64,000 nucleotides of DNA from Zygnema cylindricum (GCA_037447655.1 JBBHKE010002640.1:608696-672695), one strand, 5' to 3'. Positions 32,106 to 43,316 are shown, counted from the first letter of the stretch. Numbers and translations: made by a program. The notes: generated by a model not told the origin, from the letters alone.

Positions 32106-35100
32106 GAATGGTAGGCTGGTTAGCTTTTATGTTGAATGGTTTTTGGACTTGTCTCAATCCTCACTGGCAATTCCCAAACATACTGAATGGGTGCAGATAT
32201 CAAATGAAGATTTCATACTGATTTTTGCTGTTGTATACTGCACGACTGCAATGACTAATCCCGTTTTTGGGCTTATACTAGGTGTTAGTGAAACTCGTGG
32301 CTTTTCCTGGCTTGCCACCGTCTACACGCTTTTACATGAGTCGCAAGTGTACTTTAGGTGCTACTATGCGTAGCTTCTTGGCCCTATGTGTTGGCAGTTT
32401 TTGTCAGCTTATTCCTGTTGTGAAGGTTATGACAAGAATTTATGATGTCGATATATGTATGTTCAACATTCTGTGAGTTGCTGGTTAGTTATGTCCCAGG
32501 GTAGGGAAATTGCCGATACAAGGTAAATGAGTCATAGGTTTGTTTGGCCTAGGTTTATGGTTGAAATTGCTGGTGGTGTCATAAGTGCTAGCCGTGTCTG
32601 TGAATCCAACTACTTGCTTGAAAAACGTTTGCCTTTGTAATGTGACGTGTTGCTAAAGCATTTTTATAGTATAGTTAGTTTTCTGTGATTGGCATGTTGG
32701 ATGCTATCAATTTCTTGCTGTGTAAATCCTGAGTATGTTGTATGTTTTTATTTGGAAGTATATCTTCACGAGGACCTAGCGAGATGTAGTCGACAAGCCG
32801 TCACAGTTGTGCAACCTTGGCGTTGCTAGTGTATGAATGATATAATAGTGTAAACTTACTGCTGTTCAAAAATGTGTTGTCCTTTTGAGATATTGTACCT
32901 TTGAGAAGTTGACGAGTTTCTTTCTATAAAATCAACTCTTCTGCCTATTTTGTGATGGCGCCGTCCTTGACATTGCCATTGTTTGGTGTACATTATGAGC
33001 GACACATGTCTAAAAGAACGCCGAAGCAGTCAGCAACTGAAATGAATGAAAACGGCCACATTTGGCTGTCAGAACCTGTGCATTTTTGTAAAAGGAGTGT
33101 GCCAATCAGAACAGTCAAGTTATATATTAGTTTTAGTTGTACATTAACATTATGGCATTTGATGATATCATTATTGATTGCCTCGAAATTCAATAATGCT
33201 GTCGATATCTGCAATGACCTGATCTTGCATCGTGTGATAACTACACCGCTCAAGTTAATAACACTAATTAGGTCTCAACTTTTTTGGCCAAAGATCACAA
33301 AAATAGAGTTCACAATATTATTTCAAGACGTGGACTACAATTTGCCACGACTCCTTCCACTAAATTAGTATTATTAATTCTAATTTTGCATTAACACTAA
33401 TAAATCTTTAATGCTAATAACGATGAGCGGTGTTTCTTTAGCACGAAGAACCGTAGAAATCATTTGGTTATGTGAAATACGTATGGTTTAGCCATTATAA
33501 AATCAATAAGTCAAAATGAATCTTTGGATGGCTGAAGTACTTAAAATACTGCTAATTCTTGGATGGTTAGCATGCACTATTCAGCGAGTATCGTACTTAC
33601 TCTGGTTAAATTGTAGCATATTTGCTCCATGGGTTTAATGTGCGTAACAGTGCACACGTCCAGTGTATTGTATTCTTTTTTAGCAATTTACGTAAAAACG
33701 TCTCTGGGTTTAAAAAAAAAAAACTAGGCTAAAACTTAGCGTTGAGATGCACATCAATGCACGGAAGGTTTGATGGCTAGAAGTGAGAGTCATATGTAAT
33801 CATTTGGTAGATTTAGACAAAATAGAAGGGTACATATGTTACTAATATCGAAAACAGATGATCTTTTGGTGACAGGTGAGATTAAACATACCGAAAATAA
33901 AAAGCAGAAACATAGCTGGTACTAGGTTATTAAATGTTGTCAACAATAGCATTAATTTGTTTCACTGGGGCTTAACATTTTGTACTATCAAATTGAAGCA
34001 CAAGAACCGGAAATTTACGTCATCTGATGTCAGACTTATAATATTCGTACTCCTGTGTACTTACATATTTGGTATTGTTCCCATAGTAATGCCCCTGAAA
34101 ATTAAGTCGCACAATCACATCTCGTACCGTTATTCAAATTCCTGAATTGTTTGTGTTAAAGCAGGTTTTTGGACTGATTACACTTAACCATGTTGAGTCA
34201 TGTGGCTCGTCATGGCCACTTAACCAGGTAGAGTAAGGGAACATCCATGTGTGGCTAAGTAAGGGTTTTTTTCTGTTGTTTTACTCAAAATCTTAGCACC
34301 GTACTGCTAAAGTTACAACCGTACAAAGAAATAGCTAAAATGTAGAGTTCAATTAGCGTCATCTTCAAACTTAGGATGTACAACAAGTTGTTGTCTGGAG
34401 TTTTTTCACCCACTGTCACGTCATCTTCAAACTTATCTTCAAAAACACTGGCGATGTCTTTTAAATAAAGTAACAATGCTTTCACAAATAGAAAAACATA
34501 TTCGCACATGTCAAAAAATTTCAAAAGTTTTTGACGAAAGAACACGGTTGTTTCTTTTTATTCGCTTGCATCTTGTACCTATTTTCTTTTGCAAGGATCT
34601 CAAGGTTGCAATGCCATTTCACAGAATGAAAAATTTGCAAAGGCGCCACAGCTCGCGCCACTCTCACCTTTTTCGCCTTGCCTCTCCTTCACTCCAAAAT
34701 TCAAAGCTTCAAGACACCAGTGGAGGTAAGCACTACTAAGGGCGACCGCATGTGCGCGAACCAAGTCAGAATCCAACAAATGCGCCCAAATAAATAAAAA
34801 TAAAAATTGCAGGGGGCTCAAGAATTCTCTGTCCACTCGTGCCGATCAAATAGAAAAGGCAAACGCAAAAACATTTTGTTCAGCCATGGCTGGAAGGCTG
34901 CACGTCTTACGATGTCACTCAAAGACATGCGACGTACCAAAACGTTTCAAAAAATGCGATGTGTCTTGTGACACTCCAAAAAGTTTCAAAAAATACGATG
35001 CGCCAAGACAAATTGTAGACGTGTCACGAGCATTGTCGACGTATACAATCCTTACAACCTTAAGTAATAATTTCGTTGTAACACAATGGGACACTCGAAA

Positions 35101-36415
35101 ACCGTGTACAACGAATCTTCGCTAGAATACAAAGTAAGTTCGCTAAGTTGGAATTACATGGGGCCGTAACCCAAATAGTTTTAACTTACAAGTTTATATC
35201 ACCTTCAATTAGTGTTACCCTGGTGGCGTCTGGCTATGAGTTATTGTATCATAATTTATTGCTTCACACCAAAAGAATAACGAGCACTAAATCTACCTTT
35301 GTGTTATTATGGACCATACCGAATCCACATACAGTACACACCAGACCATCATACCTATGATGTATGTCATAGACTATGCAAAGCAAATACATATGTACTT
35401 TTGAATGAAACTAAATTACCACATTGTGACATGGTTTGTTGAAGACACATAACAAGTGACGTTCATTCTATGATGGCCCACATTCGCCCGTTAGCTTGTC
35501 GTATTTGGTGGTTCGCATGATCTTTCGCCACGCGTGAATTAAAGAGAGAAGCCACTAAGACATGTGATGCGTCCAATGCAATTTTTTCTTAAGGGACAAA
35601 AGAGTACTCAGCGCCACGAATGCAAGTGTTAGTGCTCATAATTTTAAGCAAAATTTAAGTCGTTCTCCATGTCCCAAGTACAACAAAAAAATTATTTTTT
35701 GTTGCATACCTATATCTGGTAGGTCAAAGTTTGTTTTCATAAAAATTATCGGCTTAGGCATAACGAATGGCCCAATATACTAACTCAAATATTTTAGTCA
35801 ACCAACTCAAGCCAACTCTGCCTTCAAATTTAGATTGCACTTTGGCACTTTCGCGTTGGTCATTTAAATGGTCATAGTTTGCCTCACATGTCTGAGCTTG
35901 TAAATATGTTGGTTCACTTCCTTGAAAATAAAACATACCATGTTAGCTCTTCCCACAAAGTCATACAATTGTTAACCCGTTTGTGGTTTTTGCGTAGTAA
36001 CCTTTTAAGTCTAATCTAACTAGCAATGTCACTTTCTTTGATGGCGCCACATGTTATTTTTGTGCTTATGCACACAAAAATTTAGGTCCTTGTTTACTTT
36101 TAAAATATTTTAAACGATTGACAACTTTTTTTTCAACCACAAAAGTACTATCATAAGGATGAATACACGTAATGTAACATGAGTACAGACAAAATCCCCC
36201 TTTACGTAGGGTTAAAGATCCCATCTCGTCTGTAAAACTTCTCTACGTCTCCAAAAAAGCACTCACGTAGATGATATACATAGTTCATACAAAGACCGGA
36301 AAGTTAAGCGCCAATAAAAACGGTAGCCTTCAGTCTTAGGTTGTATTTGTTGTCCATAGCCTATTTCAGCCATGGATTACTCACGGAAACACCCACAGAC
36401 TACCTCAAAAACAGC
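32106..36415. other. Intergenic stretch, no gene supported
   Basis: AT-rich sequence with only short open frames lacking recognisable domains, the longest being 138 codons at 32952-33368 with no family resemblance I can name. At 34930-35005 a short direct repeat of TTTCAAAAAATxCGATG occurs twice. No LTR, tRNA or strong repeat was recognised. Confidence 0.5.
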
Positions 36416-37306
36416 TGTGTTTCAGATGACACAGATTACTCCACAATAAAAAAAATGATCTCAAACTGCACCAATATGCAGTATACCATATACACTGTAA
36501 ACTACCAAAGTTACAGCCAAATCCAACAAGGCATCTAGAAGATATAAGCTCCAGAGTTTCCCAAAAATAGCTGACACCTTCACAAACTAACCACTTAGAC
36601 TGTTCACTGAATCTTACAGAGATACTGGAATACAATGAAACTTCACACACATATATATTCTATATCATAGAATAACTCCACAAAGTTTCACATGAAAGCA
36701 CCAATCAGAGTGATCACACCAACAGGTCAAAGATGCAGAAAACAGTTTGCCATTACTTTGATTAACTTGACTGCGATACATAAAATAATCTAAGTCCTGC
36801 AAGTTATACTCAGAGTACGGAGGCATACCAGCCGTACTGTATCTACTCTAATAACCTAACTAGTCAAAAGAACAAACCTCTGTTGTACATAATATTTACA
36901 CCGTACTCTTCGTATGTCAGAAACTAAGCTACCACTAAGCAACTACTAAGCTACCACTATCGTTTAATCATCATTACTTAAAATCTATCGAATTCATATT
37001 ATACGTAGCTACGCTAGTTGCGCTGGCTGCGCTTTCCGTACGGATCATAAAAATAGCCGCAATTGCGTTGACTTAACTGCGTCGGAGCTGCTCCGTACCG
37101 GCGGCGCCTATTTCAACATTCCGTTTATTTTACATCGGATCGCTTCGCGATCCGCCGTCCATTTGTCATTGCTTGTTCCCACCACTCAATGAGTATTTTA
37201 CGTAACTTTAATTATCAATCCGTTCGCTCCCCCAATCCGTGAATCTATTCAAACCTCCATATTAAATCTAATAAGCAGTTACGCACGAAACTGACTTTTC
37301 AAAACA
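36416..37306 (-). mobile_element. F3 solo LTR
   Basis: On the minus strand it begins TGTTTTGAAAAGTCAG (at 37306) and ends CTGAAACACA (at 36416), about 891 bp. Flanks ACAGC (36411-36415) and ACAGT (37307-37311) are a one-mismatch 5-bp duplication. It matches the F3 LTR part at 20180-20798. No internal F3 sequence adjoins it. Confidence 0.7.
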
Positions 37307-37690
37307 ACAGTATTTTACATAATATGGCATCACTCCTCTTTTACGGTTACCATATGTTTGTGTGTGGACTTAGGAAAAAAAACCAATCAGCTAAAATTAT
37401 ATTTTAGCCTTTCTAGCACCATAAAGAAAGGCCGCATTCAACTTATAAAGGGTCGGTTGTAACTAGTAACAAGTAGTTTATTAATTTTGTTGAATGATTT
37501 ACTACAATGGTCAGTTATGGGTTAGCTTATACACCATCAAGGATATCGAACAACAAGTTATGGGTCCACGTTGTAAGCTACCTGTACTAGACAAAGCCAA
37601 GAACATATTTTGGGAAGTGATGTTCATAGGTCACCTTGCGGAAAAGGAGCTTTAGAATATTGTGGATAGGTCGGAGTAATATCCAAAAAA
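37307..37690 (+). pseudogene. Old copia stub: LTR end, primer-binding site, gag N-terminus
   Basis: The sequence reaches an LTR-like end GAACAACA at 37555. A near-consensus primer-binding site follows at 37556-37570 (AGTTATGGGTCCACG). The reading frame QVMGP.CKLPVLD..KNIFWEVMFIGHLAEKE matches the Gag N-terminus of C1 elements. It then decays. The F3 solo LTR landed in its LTR. Confidence 0.65.
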
Positions 37691-37785
37691 GCGAGAGGTC
37701 AATATAGTGATGTAGACATGGTCCCTTGGAAAAGGGAAGAGTCAAGCATCGACGCTCGAATCTTCACACAATGAATGTGTCGTGC

Positions 37786-38000
37786 ATGAGCGACAAGCAA
37801 GCGAAGATGCATCACAACCAGCAAAGTCATGCTCACAAACATATATACCAACAAACTTAAATATGAAAAGTCAAAAAAATATATACACCATGAGAAGGAA
37901 TAAAGGTTAAAATGACCAAAAGAGAGAAGGGGAAGAATACTCCCCTAGAGTGAAGTGGAAAGAGAGAAAGGGAAGAATACTCCCCTACAGTGAGTGGACC
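37786..38000 (-). repeat. Direct repeat flanking the element B 3' LTR, left copy
   Basis: About 210 bp, nearly identical to 39170-39390 and in the same orientation. It lies on the far side of the LTR, where host flank would be expected. It includes the paired ACTCCCCTA(G/C)AG words. Confidence 0.85.
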
Positions 38001-38001
38001 C

Positions 38002-39165
38002 AGAGGTAGCCACTAGGCTCTCTGGTCTTTACCACATTCTCTACAAGAGTTATCTCGTTACGACAGCAAAGCAAGAAATATTCCAACCGGATCAAGGGAA
38101 AATCCAAATCCGATCAAGAATACACTCCTTTCAAGCCAACCGAAATACAAACAAGACACACACACACAACCAAACCGTCAAGCTGCCCGAGGAAGGCACA
38201 GCAAGGTCCAGATGTGCTCCCTCACGATCTCCAATCTCACACTTCCACCAAATGACAAACTTTGGAGGGAAACCTTTCGGACATGGCCTTAGGCCGTGTG
38301 GATTAAAAACAAGGGCAGAAAAACAAGGAGAATATTCTTACTCTATCTAACCTCTACAGCTAGCTAGCAAGGAGAAGAAAGACACGTGGGCAATCGGTGA
38401 GATTGAGCAAAAGAGAAGCTCAGCCGCCAAGAGAAAATTCTTGTACAAAAGCTAAATTCTCTAAGTCTGAGAATTAGGCTAAGTAAGAGCTACGCTAGGC
38501 CTAAGAAAAATTAGCCTACGTCTAGTCTATTTTACATGCATGAAACTACTTAAGATGTTGGCCAATAGGCGGCCAACTTCGTTTGCCGTACGCCTGACAA
38601 AATCCGCCGTCCCAGGGTAAAAACCCTCCCTAACTACATGTGAGCGCGAACCTACAAGGGTTCGCGACTTAAATAAAGAAATAAATGGTGTATCGAAGCG
38701 TCGCCCAGAAATCGCAATTCGCCTCCAAACGATACTCCACGTCCATACTTCGAAATCCTAGTACCTACGCATGAAATAAAAGGTATCGCACGAAATACTC
38801 GAAAAATGTGTACCTGCGCACAAAATGAAACGTCTAACACGAAATTAGTACTTTTCACTGAAACATATAAATAGATGAATCGGCGTGAAATCGCACGTGC
38901 GAATGAAAATTATGCACACGAGCCAAAATCGTGCGTGTATGCCTAAAATTGCGCGTGCATGCATAAAACCACGCGCGCGTGCCTTAAACCGTGCGTGCAT
39001 GTGAAATACCTCGCGTGCGTGAGAAATATTGCGCGTGCGTGAGAAATACCGCGCGTGCATGAGAAATATCGTACGTGCGTGGGTAATATCATGCGCGCGT
39101 GCCGAATATCGCGCGTGCGAGCATGGTATCGTGCGCGCGAGCTACCGACACGATGCGGCATGACA
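38002..39165 (-). repeat. Element B 3' LTR
   Basis: On the minus strand it begins TGTCATGCCGCATCG at 39165, like the B 5' LTR at 51342. It ends near 38002, about 20 bp short of the full LTR end (TTGGCTTAGCATTCTTGTCCA is missing). The CpG-rich 20-bp array occupies 38885-39150. Confidence 0.78.
38885..39150 (-). repeat. 20-bp CpG-rich minisatellite in the element B LTR
   Basis: About 13 units with exact 20-bp register, of the form GCGCGTGCGTGAGAAATAYC, each with 3-5 CpG sites. The B 5' LTR has a matching array at 51081-51330. Copy A has a shorter, scrambled one (22205-22310). Confidence 0.85.
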
Positions 39166-39169
39166 GTTG

Positions 39170-39390
39170 TCGTGCATGAACGACAAGCAAGCGAAGATGC
39201 ATCACAACCACCAAAGTCATGCTCACAAACATATATACCAACAAACTTAAATATGAAAAGTCAAAAAAATATATACACCATGAGAATGAATAAAGGTGAT
39301 AATGACCCAAAGAGAGAAGGGGAAGAATACTCCCCTAGAGCGAAGTGGAAAGAGAGAAGGGGGAAAATACTCCCCTACAGTGAGTGGACC
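39170..39390 (-). repeat. Direct repeat flanking the element B 3' LTR, right copy
   Basis: This is the internal-side copy, where the 3' end of element B should be, and it adjoins the LTR start. See 37786-38000. Confidence 0.85.
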
Positions 39391-39414
39391 CAATAATTCC
39401 CCCCCCCAGCCCGT

Positions 39415-39625
39415 TAGCCTGTAGAGGAGCTGGTCAACGCAACTGAGGGCTCGGAACAGATATAGAGGCAAAGCAGGGTTGAAAGATAATGGAGAAGAGA
39501 GGCACTCCATGTGGAACCCTTGATCACCACCTGTACATGTATAAACCCTCAGCAAACTCAACATCCCGTTAGTATCGTTGTCCACGACATGGAGAATGTG
39601 TGGAGAGACCTTAATGTGGATGGTA
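39415..39625 (-). pseudogene. Element B PHD-finger-like remnant
   Basis: A minus-strand open frame (from about 39585) reads NDTNGMLSLLRVYTCTGGDQ followed by GFHMECLSSPLSFNPALPL and a Cys at about position 50. This matches the second half of a PHD finger: CxxC (second Cys now Gly), then x4-His-x2-Cys, then the Leu-x-Pro-Leu turn. The first Cys pair is His-Ile-Leu-His. PHD fingers read histone tails. Its neighbours are C1h on the right (element B resumes at 45986) and the B 3' LTR side on the left. A chance match to PHD cannot be excluded. Confidence 0.5.
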
Positions 39626-40585
39626 TCTCAAACTTGTCGCAGTCACTGAGAAATTGGAGAGGAAGCTAGAGCCATGGCTACCTTGGCTATCCTGAGGTTT
39701 ACGGGAATTTTATTATAGGGTTTATATATTTGATTAAAATGAATATGCCGGCGGCAGGATTTGATCCATGTACCTGCCGGCCGGCAGACACGAAGTAGCC
39801 GGTAGCCTTAGCCGTTTCGTCTAGAGGTATTGTTACATAGCATATAGTTTGATAATTATTTAAATATGTATTCTTGCGATAAACCATTTAACTAGAATTA
39901 ATTACGGGATACATAGATCCAGTAATATGTAATGTACGACTTACGGTACGGACATAAATCAGTACCGCGCATTTGTTTCGTAAATGAAACAAATACCGCG
40001 CATGTATTTATTACGGCCACGATTAAAGCCGAATTTAATCGGACGGCCGGGATTAGCGCCGAGATCGCGGAGGAAGATTTCGGCGGTTTGTGGCCATCGC
40101 CACATCGGATGACGCGTGGCAAAATTCCGTTGGATTGTGGAAACTCCGGAGATTATGGCACCGAATCCGGATTTGACATGTGTCGACATTTTGGCCATGT
40201 CGTACAATGTCCGTACATAAAGTACACCGGCAGCTGTACTTTTGCGTACGGAACTCAATTCTGATTGGTTCCGTACATCAGTAGATAGAGTCTGTGAGAG
40301 AGATAGGACTTAGAAAAATTAGAAGATAGGACCCCCTCTCCCAGAGAGCTTCTGTACAAAAGGTCAACTTTGACCCTCCATAACTTACTGCTCAGGGGAG
40401 CAAATTCAGAGATTCTTTTTGCTATCGACTCAGGGGAGTCTTGTCTTCACAGGGGTGAAGTTGGTCAGAGTTTTTGTGTGCCAGGGTGGCAGTTATTTTT
40501 GCTTAAACACAAAGGGGTCAGGATTATCCTAGAGGCTTCTTGGAAGCTGTCCACTCTGAGGACTTATGGAGGTCTCAGAGTTTCA
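39626..40585 (+). repeat. C1h 5' LTR, missing its first 89 bp
   Basis: Identical to 45026-45985. It ends TTTCA directly before the primer-binding site. It lacks the hairpin's 5' arm and the LTR start TGTAGAAAC. Confidence 0.95.
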
Positions 40586-43316
40586 GGTTATGGGCCCACC
40601 CTCTAGGGTACCAATATTTAATGGAACTGGCTTCATATACTGGGAAAGTATGATGATAGGAGCTCTATGCGAAAAAAGGTTTTGGGGGATAGTGAGTGGA
40701 CGATTGGGGCGTCCATCAAGTCTTGGAATTCCTCCAGGGTTTAAAGGAAGCAGATTCACCAGGAAAGAGGATTCACCTTCAACGGAGGAAACAAAGGAAG
40801 GAGAGGTGGTGGACAAAGGAAAGGAGAAGGAGGCGACCACACCAATAGCAACTGGTTTAGCATTCATGTCACCTATTCCGAGGAACGAGGAGAATGATAC
40901 TGAAACCTGGGACTTCAACAATATGGCGGCAAAGCACTTCATCCTACGCCATCTCACTCAAGGACTTGCATGTCCTCATTTGCAGGTAGAGAGGGCATCC
41001 GATCTTTGGATGGCTCTCATAGAGATGTACCGAAGTGGTACGATTCAGCAACAACAGTTGGCTGATCAGAAAGTTAAGGAGTATGTATACAAAGGGGGAA
41101 ATATGTTGGATTTTTGCAATGAGCTTGCTACACTCTTCATGGAGCTAGAGAGTGCGGGTAAAGTTTTTAGTGAAAAAGAAAAAGTTAACTGTTTACTAAT
41201 GAAGTTACCTGATGAGTTCGAGAACATAGTCAACCGTGTGCAGGACTTGCCGGACTCAAGGTGGATATGGAACTCAGTGGTAGGGATGATTCTCGTTCGA
41301 GAGAATACGATTGAGATCCGAAGGGGAGGAAAGAGTGGCCAAGCCTTGGCAACAGCGACCGATTGGAGGAACAAGGATTCTCGGAAACCAGTCGGAAACT
41401 ATGGGGGTAGGGAGCAGAAAAAACAGGTTGGCGAGTTCGAACCAAGGGCTCCCAAAGGTTTATGTCATTTTTGTAAGAAACCAGGGCACTATATGGCAGA
41501 GTGCACCAAGCTAACCGAGCTTCGGTTAAAGGAGGGGCAGACCGGTGGTACCCCGAGAGGAAAGAAAAAGGCCCTTGTCACACAGGTACTTGAGGCGGAA
41601 TCCGAGGACGAGGACGATGAGCTCCTTTTGGATGAGGAGTTGGAGGCGAAAACTGAGGTTGAAATTCCACGAAGGCAGAAATGTGCTTACGGTGGATTGA
41701 AAGGTGAAGCAGGCTGGATTATAGATTCAGGTGCCTCAATGCACATGTGTAAGGATAGACACCTGTTCACTAAGATAAGAAAGATTCCCACCGTAGAGAT
41801 AGAGTACGGGGATGGGAGGATAGTCACCACTACTCTTGTAGGATCGGTAGATCTGAAAGTGTTAGTAGAAGGAAAGACATCCATATTAACATTCTCCGAT
41901 GTATTGTTTATTCCGGAGCTGAACAAAAACCTTATCTCTACATCAGTATTAGATGATAAGGGTTTTTTCACTAGCACTAGGGAAGGAGTCTTTACTGCTA
42001 GTTTTGAGGAGGATGTCTATTTCATTGCTGAGAAAGGTAGCCATGGGATGTTTAGGCTGATCTTAAGTAATGAAACGAAGAAACTTTATTATGCTGGTGT
42101 TCATGATATTATGATGTGGCATAAGAGGCTTGGGCATGTGAATCTAGATAAGTTAAGAGAGATGAAAAAGATGGGAGTGGTGGAAGGGATTCAGTTCAGT
42201 GAGAGTGATGATATAAGTGATTGTAGTGGATGTGCTCAAGGTAAAGCACACAGATTACCCTTTCCAAAAACAGCCACCTACAAGGGAGAAAAACTTCTAG
42301 ATCTAGTACACACAGATATTTGGGGACCGGCTAGAGTGCCCTCACCGGGGGGGAAGAGATTTATGATGACTATAACTGATGATTGGTCTCGGTATTCCCG
42401 AGTATATTTTTTGAAAAACAAGTCAGAGGCTGAGGATTGTTTTAGACAATATAAAGCATGGAGCGAAAAACTCCATGAAACTCCAATCAAGAGAGTAAGG
42501 AGTGACAATGGTGGAGAGTATACTTCTAACCAGTTTGAGGATTTTTTGAGGGAAGATGGGGTTCAACACCAAAAGACAGTTCCAGAAAATCCGGAACAGA
42601 ATGGGGTAGCTGAAAGGTTAAATAGAACACTAAGTGATAGTGCTAGAAGTATGTTGCCGAAAAAAAAAATAGGAAAAAGGTTTTGGGCAGAAGCAATGAA
42701 CTGTGCTAATTACCTCAAAAATAGAGTTCTTACTTCAGCTATAAAAGATCAAACACCTTATGAGAGATGGACAGGCCGGAAACCAGATTTATCTCATTTA
42801 AAGGTTTTCGGCAGTCAAGTATTCAGTCTAGATACTGATCGGTCCAATTGGAAGCTAGATCCTAAAGGAAAACCGGGATACTTATTAGGATATGATGAGG
42901 ATGTTAAAGGATATAGAGTTTATGATCTAAAAAGAGAAGATATAATCTTAGTAAAGCATCTAGTAGTTATGGATGAAGGAAAGTCTGTGGATCCCTTCAA
43001 ATATACAAAGTCAGTAAAAATCAGATTTGAGTCAGAAAATTCTGATGACTTTGAGCTTCCTAACTATCCAGGTTTTAGAGACGATGACATTCTTGCAGGA
43101 ACAAATCAGACCGAAAAGGACTCGGCTGTGGAAACTCCAATGACAACTCTACTCGAAGCGGAAGACGTGGTGGAAATTGATTCGGAATCAAGGGATGGGG
43201 AGAAGCCGAGTTTGTTCGAAAGAATCCACGAAAACCATCTATTCTGGCCTCAGATTTTGAAGGGGGGAGGAGAAGTAGCAAAAGACTGCAAGAAAAATAG
43301 GTTAATAACAAGGTAA
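40566..43316 (+). CDS. C1h Gag-protease-integrase polyprotein
   Basis: A 916-codon open frame. It starts MEVSEFQVMGPPS, the first 20 bp lying in the LTR. Capsid covers residues about 10-250, a CCHC knuckle about 300-313 (CHFCKKPGHYMAEC), and aspartic protease about 383 (WIIDSGASMHM). Integrase has its zinc-binding part at about 517-556 (WHKRLGH, CSGCAQGK) and catalytic Asp-Asp-Glu in HTDIWG (about 582), SDNGGEY (about 646) and PEQNGVAERLNRT (about 676). The last stretch after about 43200 is read in a shifted frame relative to relatives (QILKGGGE instead of SDFEGGRR), so a one-base frameshift cuts it off from reverse transcriptase. Confidence 0.93.
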   Translation: MEVSEFQVMGPPSRVPIFNGTGFIYWESMMIGALCEKRFWGIVSGRLGRPSSLGIPPGFKGSRFTRKEDSPSTEETKEGEVVDKGKEKEATTPIATGLAFMSPIPRNEENDTETWDFNNMAAKHFILRHLTQGLACPHLQVERASDLWMALIEMYRSGTIQQQQLADQKVKEYVYKGGNMLDFCNELATLFMELESAGKVFSEKEKVNCLLMKLPDEFENIVNRVQDLPDSRWIWNSVVGMILVRENTIEIRRGGKSGQALATATDWRNKDSRKPVGNYGGREQKKQVGEFEPRAPKGLCHFCKKPGHYMAECTKLTELRLKEGQTGGTPRGKKKALVTQVLEAESEDEDDELLLDEELEAKTEVEIPRRQKCAYGGLKGEAGWIIDSGASMHMCKDRHLFTKIRKIPTVEIEYGDGRIVTTTLVGSVDLKVLVEGKTSILTFSDVLFIPELNKNLISTSVLDDKGFFTSTREGVFTASFEEDVYFIAEKGSHGMFRLILSNETKKLYYAGVHDIMMWHKRLGHVNLDKLREMKKMGVVEGIQFSESDDISDCSGCAQGKAHRLPFPKTATYKGEKLLDLVHTDIWGPARVPSPGGKRFMMTITDDWSRYSRVYFLKNKSEAEDCFRQYKAWSEKLHETPIKRVRSDNGGEYTSNQFEDFLREDGVQHQKTVPENPEQNGVAERLNRTLSDSARSMLPKKKIGKRFWAEAMNCANYLKNRVLTSAIKDQTPYERWTGRKPDLSHLKVFGSQVFSLDTDRSNWKLDPKGKPGYLLGYDEDVKGYRVYDLKREDIILVKHLVVMDEGKSVDPFKYTKSVKIRFESENSDDFELPNYPGFRDDDILAGTNQTEKDSAVETPMTTLLEAEDVVEIDSESRDGEKPSLFERIHENHLFWPQILKGGGEVAKDCKKNRLITR
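40586..40600 (+). other. Primer-binding site of C1h, inside the gag frame
   Basis: GGTTATGGGCCCACC directly follows the LTR end. It complements the internal anticodon-arm segment of initiator tRNA-Met (half-tRNA priming as in Drosophila copia). It is translated as part of the Gag codons for Gln-Val-Met-Gly-Pro-Pro. Confidence 0.88.

Noticed and set aside
32952-33368. Open frame of 138 codons
   Set aside because: No domain, biased composition in AT-rich DNA, and no splice or repeat support.
38880-39150. CRISPR-like array (regular 20-bp units)
   Set aside because: Units are contiguous with no spacers, lie in an LTR and are shared by its homologues; a minisatellite.
43280-43316. Programmed -1 ribosomal frameshift in C1h
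   Set aside because: No proper slippery heptamer lies in the overlap, and the -1 frame meets TAG immediately after the A-run. Upstream codons already look out of frame, so a mutation is simpler.
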